Shown here one piece after another: positions 4,333 through 9,175 of a stretch of DNA of 9,175 nucleotides (position 1 is the stretch's first letter; each line of letters opens with the position of its first letter). The notes below the pieces were generated by a model. It had not been told where the DNA came from, did not search any database, and saw nothing but the letters and a program-made list of their open reading frames with translations. Made by a program: the position numbers and the translations under genes. The stretch is from an uncultured Collinsella sp. (GTDB lineage: Bacteria > Actinomycetota > Coriobacteriia > Coriobacteriales > Coriobacteriaceae), in the NCBI GenBank assembly GCA_900549455.1, contig UROM01000067.1, positions 1 through 9,175 of the forward strand. Reading direction: 5' to 3'.

Positions 4333-6909
4333 ATGTGCGATTGCACAGATCATAAGGACGAGATCCCTGCCTACGACGCGCAGGCCATTGAGTCCAAGTG
4401 GATGAAGGCCTGGGAGGACTCCAACCTCTTTGCCGTCGACACCGACGACAGCAAGCCCAAAAAGTATGTGCTCGAGATGTTCCCGTATCCGTCGGGCGAC
4501 CTGCACATGGGCCACGCGCGCAACTATACCATCGGCGATGCCATGGCCCGTCAGGCCCGCATGCGCGGCTTTGACGTGCTGCACCCCATCGGCTTTGACG
4601 CCTTTGGCCTGCCTGCCGAGAACGCCGCCATCAAGCACAATACGCAGGCTGCCGCCTGGACGTATAAGAACATGGACCAGGCGCTCGCCACGATGAAGCG
4701 CATGGGCTTCTCCTACGATCTGGATCGCATGGTCAAGACCTGCAGCCCCGACTACTACCGCTGGGGTCAGTGGATCTTTGAGAAGCTGTGGGAAAAGGGC
4801 CTGGTCTACCGCAAGAAGAACCCGGTCAACTGGTGCCCTAACTGCAAGACCGTTCTGGCCAACGAGCAGGTCACCGAGGGCAAGTGCTGGCGCTGCGGCA
4901 CCGAGCCCGAGAAGCGCGACCTGGAGCAGTGGTACTTCAAGATCACCGAGTACTCCCAGGAGCTGCTCGACGACCTGGAGAAGCTCCCCGGCTGGCCCGA
5001 GCGTGTCAAGCAGATGCAGGCCAACTGGATCGGCCGCTCCGAGGGCGCCGAGGTCGACTTTACCCTGTGCGACCAGGATGGCGAGCCCATCGAGGGCGAC
5101 GAGGGCAAGATTACCGTCTTCACCACGCGTGCCGACACCCTCTTTGGCGTCTCCTTCTTTGTCTTGGCTCCCGAGTACGCTCGTCTGCACGAGCTCGTCG
5201 AGGGCACGGAGTACGAGGAGGCCGTCACCAAGATCGTCGAGGACTCTAAGCATATCTCTGCCGTCGAGCGTGCCCAGGGCACCCTCGAGAAGCACGGCGC
5301 CTTTACCGGCCGCTACGTGGTGAACCCCGTCAACGGCGAGAAGGTCCCCGTGTGGGTTGCCGATTATGTCGTGGCCGACTACGGCACCGGCGCCGTCATG
5401 GCCGTTCCCTGTGGCGACCAGCGCGACTTTGAGTTTGCCCGCAAGTACGACCTGCCGATCGTGCCGATTATCCTGGACGATGACGATCGCGCTGCCGTCG
5501 AGGCCAGCGGCGAGACCATCGATACCTTCCATGCCGAGACCGTCGACTGGGATTGCGCCCACGCTGCCGAGGGTACGCTGGTCCAGTCCGGCAAGTACAC
5601 CGGCATGCGCGGCGGTAAGCACTCCGAGGGCGAGGCTGCCATCGTGGCCGACCTCGAGGCCATGGGCTGCGGCCGTCGCAAGCTCGAGTTCCGCCTGCGT
5701 GACTGGCTCATCAGCCGTCAGCGCTATTGGGGCAACCCCATTCCGGCCATCCACTGTGAGCACTGCGGCATCGTTCCCGTGCCCGAGGATCAGCTGCCGG
5801 TGACGCTGCCGGAGAACCTGGACCTGGGCGCTGGCGAGACCCTCGCCGAGTGCAAGGACTTCTACGAGACCACTTGCCCGGTCTGCGGTCGCCCGGCCAA
5901 GCGCGAGACCGATACCATGGACACCTTCACCTGCTCCAGCTGGTATTACCTGCGCTATACCGACCCGCACAACACCGAGCTGCCCTTCTCCCGCGAGGCG
6001 GCAGACCGTTGGATGCCCGTCGATAACTACATTGGTGGCATCGAGCACGCCATTTTGCACCTGCTCTACAGCCGCTTCTTTACCAAGGCGCTGCGCGACC
6101 TGGGTCTGCTGAGCGTGGACGAGCCCTTCACCAACCTGCTGTGCCAGGGCATGGTCAAGGACGAGAACGGCGACACCATGTCCAAGTCCAAGGGCAACGT
6201 TGTGCCCCCGAGCTCGGTTATCGAGCCCTACGGCGCCGACACCATGCGTCTGGCGATCCTGTTTATCGCCCCGCCCGAGAAGGACTTCGACTGGGATCCC
6301 AAGGCCGTCGAGGGCGCCAACCGCTTTATCAAGCGCGCCTGGCGTATCGTGTGGCAGCTCGTCCAGTCGGGTGACGCCAGCGTGGCCTTCGACAAGTCCG
6401 TGCTCGACGAGGCTGCGATGAAGCTCTATCGCGAGCGTCACCGCACCATCGCCAAGTGCACCGAGGACTTCGATCGCGGCCAGTTCAACACCGCGATCTC
6501 GGCCGTCATGGAGCTCGTCAACGCGGCGAGCGCCTACCTCAACGCCACCGAGGGCGCTGACCGCGACAAGGCCCTGTGCTACGGCGTGGCCAAGGACATC
6601 GTGAGCGTCCTGGCGCCCATCTGCCCGTTCTGGGCCGACGAGCTGTGGCACGAGGCGCTCGGCTGCGAGGGCAACGCCTACACCGCCGCCTGGCCCGAGT
6701 TCGACCTGGCCGAGTCCATCGAGGACACGGTGCAGATCGTCGTCCAGGTGCTCGGCAAGGTCCGCGGCCGCATTGACGTGGCCCGCGATGCCTCCAACGA
6801 GGAAATGCAGGCTGCCGCCGAGGCTGCTGTCACCAAGTGGACCGAGGGCAAGACGGTCGTCAAGGCCATCTGCGTGCCCGGCAAGCTGGTCAACCTGGTG
6901 GTTAAGTAA
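4333..6909 (+). CDS. leuS: Leucyl-tRNA synthetase
   Basis: Cytoplasmic class I synthetase that charges tRNA-Leu with leucine using ATP. The 858 residues match the bacterial family (about 800-880). In order: PYPSGDLHMGH with the HIGH signature at 58-61; a zinc module with C168-x2-C171 and C185-x2-C188; the CP1 editing domain at about 235-430, with TTRADTLFG (264-272) and GTGAVMAVPCGDQRD (351-365); a second Cys pair set (C475, C478, C515, C518); SRQRYWGNPIP (461-471); MSKSK (616-620), where Thr replaces the usual Lys before MSKS; an anticodon-binding helical domain (about 655-790); and the C-terminal tRNA-binding domain. In the editing motif Gly361 stands where many LeuRS, including E. coli as recalled, have His; the two key Asp (362, 365) and Arg364 are kept. 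AAAGGAG (4321-4327) sets the ATG. Strong NNC codon bias. Confidence 0.98.
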   Translation: MCDCTDHKDEIPAYDAQAIESKWMKAWEDSNLFAVDTDDSKPKKYVLEMFPYPSGDLHMGHARNYTIGDAMARQARMRGFDVLHPIGFDAFGLPAENAAIKHNTQAAAWTYKNMDQALATMKRMGFSYDLDRMVKTCSPDYYRWGQWIFEKLWEKGLVYRKKNPVNWCPNCKTVLANEQVTEGKCWRCGTEPEKRDLEQWYFKITEYSQELLDDLEKLPGWPERVKQMQANWIGRSEGAEVDFTLCDQDGEPIEGDEGKITVFTTRADTLFGVSFFVLAPEYARLHELVEGTEYEEAVTKIVEDSKHISAVERAQGTLEKHGAFTGRYVVNPVNGEKVPVWVADYVVADYGTGAVMAVPCGDQRDFEFARKYDLPIVPIILDDDDRAAVEASGETIDTFHAETVDWDCAHAAEGTLVQSGKYTGMRGGKHSEGEAAIVADLEAMGCGRRKLEFRLRDWLISRQRYWGNPIPAIHCEHCGIVPVPEDQLPVTLPENLDLGAGETLAECKDFYETTCPVCGRPAKRETDTMDTFTCSSWYYLRYTDPHNTELPFSREAADRWMPVDNYIGGIEHAILHLLYSRFFTKALRDLGLLSVDEPFTNLLCQGMVKDENGDTMSKSKGNVVPPSSVIEPYGADTMRLAILFIAPPEKDFDWDPKAVEGANRFIKRAWRIVWQLVQSGDASVAFDKSVLDEAAMKLYRERHRTIAKCTEDFDRGQFNTAISAVMELVNAASAYLNATEGADRDKALCYGVAKDIVSVLAPICPFWADELWHEALGCEGNAYTAAWPEFDLAESIEDTVQIVVQVLGKVRGRIDVARDASNEEMQAAAEAAVTKWTEGKTVVKAICVPGKLVNLVVK

Positions 6910-6938
6910 ACCTCGCGCACATAGTTGACGCACAAAAG

Positions 6939-6973
6939 ACGAGGGGCGATCCGGCTGGGTCGCCCCTCGTTTT
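6939..6973. terminator. Bidirectional intrinsic terminator between leuS and the lipoprotein gene
   Basis: ACGAGGGGCGA (6939-6949) pairs perfectly with TCGCCCCTCGT (6960-6970): 11 bp, 10-base loop. On the plus strand it ends in TTTT (6970-6973); on the minus strand the A-run at 6934-6937 supplies TTTT. It sits 30 bases after the leuS stop and 41 bases beyond the stop of the convergent lipoprotein gene, serving both. Confidence 0.92.
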
Positions 6974-7013
6974 GCGTTATATGCCATGCTTGGCTTGTGC
7001 CGAGCGTCATCCT

Positions 7014-7586
7014 CTACGGAATGTGCACCAGGTCCCTAAAGTAGACGTTGCCGCTTTGCTCCTCAAACATCCAGATGTTGAGGTAGATGTCGTTGAGGTC
7101 GTTGTTCACGTCAAAGTCCGGATCGTCGAAGGTGCCTACAAAGGTGAGCATCGCGGTCGTTTCTTCGCCTGCGGCGACGGGTTGGCGCATGCGCACGTCG
7201 CGGACGACACCGTTGACGTAGGCATAAGCATCGACATCGCCAAACATCATGTCGACATCGGTGTTGTTTGTTATCGCAAAGACCAGCACGGCGTCGCCGT
7301 AGCCATCCGTGTCCTTGCCCACGCAGGTAACATGGACGTTCTCGTCTGCCTCAAGGTCGATGGGGAACTGTTCTTGAGGGTCGGGACCTAAACCCTGGGG
7401 ATCGACTATATCTTCGTCTATTTTGTCGAAACGCTCCGAAGGCGTCGTTTTCTCGATGGCTTTGGTGCTGCCGAGGTCCGGCTCGCATTGTCCGGTTTTA
7501 CCATCGATGTTGTTGCAGCCCGCCAGAGCGAACGAGCAGGCAGCGACGACGAGCGCGGTCGCGCAGAGGGTGCCTAGGCGTTTCAT
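7014..7586 (-). CDS. Small secreted lipoprotein of unknown function
   Basis: The 190-residue protein begins with a type II signal peptide: MKRLGTLC, a hydrophobic stretch, and lipobox L-A-G-C with the lipidated Cys at residue 24. The mature part is acidic and low in lysine. From about residue 85 it has beta-strand-like segments including DAVLVFAITNNTDVDMMF, a MRQPVAAGEETTAMLTF segment and a C-terminal IWMFEEQSGNVYF. This pattern (NNTD after a beta strand, then a pro-Ala-Gly-Glu turn) recalls the Ig-like DUF4352/DUF5067-type lipoproteins of Gram-positive gut bacteria, but assignment is tentative. It is probably anchored on the outer face of the membrane. An AGGAGG ribosome site (reverse of 7591-7596) lies 4 bases before the ATG. 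It appears monocistronic, with a shared terminator at 6939-6973. A weak TTGACC (reverse of 7624-7629) is the only -35-like hint; no good -10 was found. Confidence 0.85.
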   Translation of the reverse strand: MKRLGTLCATALVVAACSFALAGCNNIDGKTGQCEPDLGSTKAIEKTTPSERFDKIDEDIVDPQGLGPDPQEQFPIDLEADENVHVTCVGKDTDGYGDAVLVFAITNNTDVDMMFGDVDAYAYVNGVVRDVRMRQPVAAGEETTAMLTFVGTFDDPDFDVNNDLNDIYLNIWMFEEQSGNVYFRDLVHIP

Positions 7587-7848
7587 GGTGCCTCCTTGCC
7601 GTAGAGATACTGGAAGGTTGTACGGTCAATGCGTGCGGCAGGCTTTCTCGCTACAGAATGCCTCTCAGCTCTAGTCTGGCCGATGTGTGCCCAGGGATGG
7701 AATGCCCATAGGGCCCGATTCGGTCGGCGCGCTGGGACGCATGGCCCGTTTTGGGGCTTTTGGGGAGCACCGCACAGGAGTCCTCGCCTAATTGTCCTAT
7801 TCTTGTGGAGAAGCTGTGGGCGCGCTGACCTGCGAATTTCTTTGACGC
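7587..7848. other. Spacer between the lipoprotein gene and the rimP promoter; nothing clear
   Basis: Apart from the lipoprotein ribosome site at 7591-7597, I see no tRNA, strong hairpin, repeat or gene. An open frame from 7629 runs into rimP, but its N-terminal part has no ribosome site, has a low-complexity, Trp/Arg-rich composition, and is interrupted by the promoter and terminator, so it is not counted. Confidence 0.6.
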
Positions 7849-7877
7849 TTGCACGTTTTCGCAGGTATTGGTATAGT
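7849..7877 (+). promoter_or_regulatory. Promoter of the rimP-nusA operon
   Basis: TTGCAC (7849-7854, -35) and TATAGT (7872-7877, -10) are separated by exactly 17 bases, and TG at 7869-7870 gives an extended -10. This is the best promoter in the window. Transcription is expected to start near 7884, about 20 bases before the leader terminator. Confidence 0.8.
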
Positions 7878-7904
7878 TTGCTTGCAAATGAAGTAGTAAT
7901 TGAA

Positions 7905-7935
7905 AGAAGTGGGGTTTCGGCCCCGCTTCTTTTTT
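7905..7935 (+). terminator. Intrinsic terminator in the rimP-nusA leader (candidate attenuator)
   Basis: AGAAGTGGGG (7905-7914) pairs with CCCCGCTTCT (7921-7930) through nine Watson-Crick pairs and one T-G wobble, with a 6-base loop and a six-T run (7930-7935). It lies between the rimP promoter and its ribosome site (GGAGGT, 7944-7949), so it can only act on the operon's own transcript. NusA stimulates intrinsic termination, and leader termination of the nusA operon is an established autoregulation mode in Bacillus subtilis; its use here is inference. Confidence 0.88.
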
Positions 7936-7955
7936 GTATGGATGGAGGTGCCGCA

Positions 7956-8450
7956 ATGGTCAAGACCAAGACCGAGCAGGCGATCATCGACGCGCTCGAG
8001 GCCGTCGCTCCCCAGCACGATGTCGATATTGTCGACGTTGAGCTCGTGGGCGCCACCAAGGCCCCCTGCGTGCGTGTGCGTATCGAGGGTGCCGAGGGTC
8101 AGAGCCTGTCGCTCAACGACGTCACGGCCAATACCAAGTGGGTCGGCGACGTGATCGAGGAGCTCGACCCCATTTCTTCGAGCTACACGCTCGAGGTGTC
8201 GAGCCCGGGTATGGCGCGCCCGCTGCGCCGCCCGCGCGACTTTGCCCGCTTTGTGGGCGAGGACTGCGAGCTCACCTCCATCGCCACCGAGGGCCGTCGC
8301 AAGTACTCCGGCAAGATTGCCGCCGCGACCGAGACGAACGTGACCCTCGAGCTCGAGGACGGCGAGTCCGTCACCCTCGATTTCTCTGATGTTAAAAAGT
8401 GCAAGTTGAAGCCCACCTATGACTTCAAGCCCGCGAAGGAAGGAAACTAA
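7956..8450 (+). CDS. rimP: Ribosome maturation factor RimP
   Basis: RimP binds the 30S subunit in the cytoplasm and assists late assembly near S12 and the central pseudoknot. The 164 residues match the family length (150-170). The N-terminal alpha/beta domain includes VDIVDVELVGATKAPCVRVRIEG; the family signature follows as YTLEVSSPGMARPLRRPRDFARFVG (about 87-111), and the C-terminal SH3-like barrel covers about 112-155 (GKIAAATETNVTLELEDG). ATG 7956 was chosen because GGAGGT (7944-7949) lies 6 bases upstream. An ATG at 7938 overlaps that site and has none of its own. The promoter and a leader terminator lie just upstream, and nusA starts 1 base after the stop, as in the widespread rimP-nusA operon. 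Confidence 0.96.
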   Translation: MVKTKTEQAIIDALEAVAPQHDVDIVDVELVGATKAPCVRVRIEGAEGQSLSLNDVTANTKWVGDVIEELDPISSSYTLEVSSPGMARPLRRPRDFARFVGEDCELTSIATEGRRKYSGKIAAATETNVTLELEDGESVTLDFSDVKKCKLKPTYDFKPAKEGN

Positions 8451-8451
8451 C

Positions 8452-9128
8452 ATGGCAGCATCCGACATGATGTCCGCCCTGATGGAGCTTTGCCAGGAGA
8501 GGCACATCGACCAGCTCTACCTGATCGACCGCCTGGAGCAGTCGCTCGCCAAGAGCTATGCCGAGATCCTGCATCTTGAGTGGGGCGCCAAGGTGACCAT
8601 CGACCGCACCACCGGCAAGATTTACGTCTACCGCCTGGAGCCGATCGACGATTCCATGGACGAGGAGGGCAACTTCACCGAGTTCGAGGAGATCGACGTC
8701 ACCCCCAAGAACACGAGCCGCATCGCCGCCCAGCACGCCAAGGCCGAGATCAACGCCATCGTGCGCAACTCCGCTCGTGAGCAGATCTACGAGGAGTTCT
8801 CCGGCCGTATTGGTGACCTCATCAGCGGTACCGTGCTGCAGTCCACGCCCGACTTCACCATCGTCAAGATCCGCGATGGCGTCGAGGCCGAGCTGCCGCA
8901 TTTTGACCAGCGCCGTTACGAGAACGAGCGCAACGAGCGTCCGATGGGCGAGCACTACCTGCACAACCAGCACATCAAGGCCGTGATTATCGACGTGCGC
9001 GATCCCAACTCCAACCTGCAGCCGGTTCGCGGCGAGCACAGCCGTCCGCCGATTGTCATCTCCCGCACCCACCCCGAGCTCATGCGTCGTCTGTTTGAGC
9101 AGGAGGTGCCCGAGATCTATGAGGGCAC
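8452..9128 (+). CDS. nusA: Transcription factor NusA, N-terminal part (truncated by contig end)
   Basis: NusA binds RNA polymerase and modulates pausing, intrinsic termination and antitermination. About 225 residues are present of roughly 350-500. The N-terminal RNA polymerase-binding domain (about 1-120) contains IDQLYLIDRLEQSLAKSY and, near its end, AKAEINAIVRNSAREQIYEEF; the S1 domain follows (about 125-195: GDLISGTVLQ, VEAELPHFDQ, HIKAVIIDV); then KH1 begins with VISRTHPELMRRLFEQEVPE, a family hallmark. The rest of KH1, KH2 and any C-terminus are missing. The apparent TGA stop at 9166-9168 lies in adapter sequence and is not real. The start is ATG 8452, with AGGA at 8441-8444 inside the end of rimP, one base after the rimP stop, suggesting translational coupling. 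Confidence 0.95.
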
Positions 9129-9175
9129 CTGTCTCTTATACACATCTCCGAGCCCACGAGACTCCTGAGCATCTC
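9129..9175 (+). other. Untrimmed Illumina Nextera adapter with i7 index (artefact)
   Basis: CTGTCTCTTATACACATCT (9129-9147) is the Nextera/Tn5 mosaic end. CCGAGCCCACGAGAC (9148-9162) is the Nextera read-2 adapter tail. TCCTGAGC (9163-9170) matches the Nextera N704 i7 index as recalled, and ATCTC (9171-9175) is the start of the P7 flow-cell sequence. Genomic sequence ends at 9128, or 9129-9130 if bases are shared. Confidence 0.98.

Noticed and set aside
4294..6987. An 897-codon open frame on the minus strand covering all of leuS
   Set aside because: It is the antisense shadow of leuS: NNC-biased codons remove stops from the complementary frame. Its product is a low-complexity Gly/Leu/Val/Asp/Ala mix without domains, and it has no separate promoter context. 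The leuS frame has every family motif.
7842..7847. TTGACG as the -35 of the rimP promoter
   Set aside because: It is 24 bases from the TATAGT -10, too far; TTGCAC at 7849-7854 gives exactly 17.
7629..7955. N-terminal extension of RimP or a separate small gene
   Set aside because: The frame is open, but the extension crosses the operon promoter and leader terminator, has no ribosome site and has no RimP homology; GGAGGT places the start at 7956.
1..9175. CRISPR array, tRNA, rRNA or insertion-sequence transposase
   Set aside because: No regularly spaced direct repeats, no cloverleaf or rRNA segments and no transposase motifs were seen on either strand.

Overview
The window looks like a high-GC chromosome fragment from a gut member of the Coriobacteriia (Actinomycetota), most likely Collinsella or a close relative. 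This rests on GC-rich codon use, strong AAGGAG-type ribosome sites and protein styles recognised from memory; no search was run. The right end is not genomic: from about 9129 it is an untrimmed Illumina Nextera adapter, so this is probably the end of a short-read contig. The left end is also suspect, because a LacI-family repressor fragment runs out of frame into the C-terminal part of a GH32 sucrose hydrolase within the first ~92 bases.

Layout, left to right: a LacI fragment joined to a GH32 C-terminus (3-594, +); a strong terminator; a divergent Cys/Met-metabolism-type PLP enzyme (691-1683, +); a ~160-base fold-back element between convergent genes; a stand-alone ModE-type HTH protein (1910-2266, -); a divergent promoter region; guaB, IMP dehydrogenase (2451-3962, +); a 370-base spacer holding an imperfect hairpin, a terminator-like hairpin and a very large fold-back next to the leuS ribosome site; leuS (4333-6909, +); a bidirectional terminator; a small lipoprotein gene (7014-7586, -); a spacer with a good promoter followed directly by a terminator hairpin; rimP (7956-8450, +); and the 5' part of nusA (8452-~9128, +), cut by the adapter.

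The confident genes are housekeeping: guanine nucleotide synthesis (guaB), leucyl-tRNA charging (leuS), 30S maturation (rimP) and transcription elongation/termination (nusA). rimP and nusA form the usual operon with a 1-base gap. The others are accessory: the sucrose remnant, the unusual PLP protein, the ModE-like regulator and the lipoprotein.

No new multi-gene system is visible. The less ordinary signals lie in non-coding DNA and in details: the two intrinsic terminators placed between a candidate promoter and a ribosome site (before the PLP gene and before rimP), three long imperfect fold-backs in spacers, an IMP dehydrogenase matching the Tritrichomonas-type enzyme residue by residue at key positions, and a PLP-fold protein without a recognisable catalytic lysine motif.
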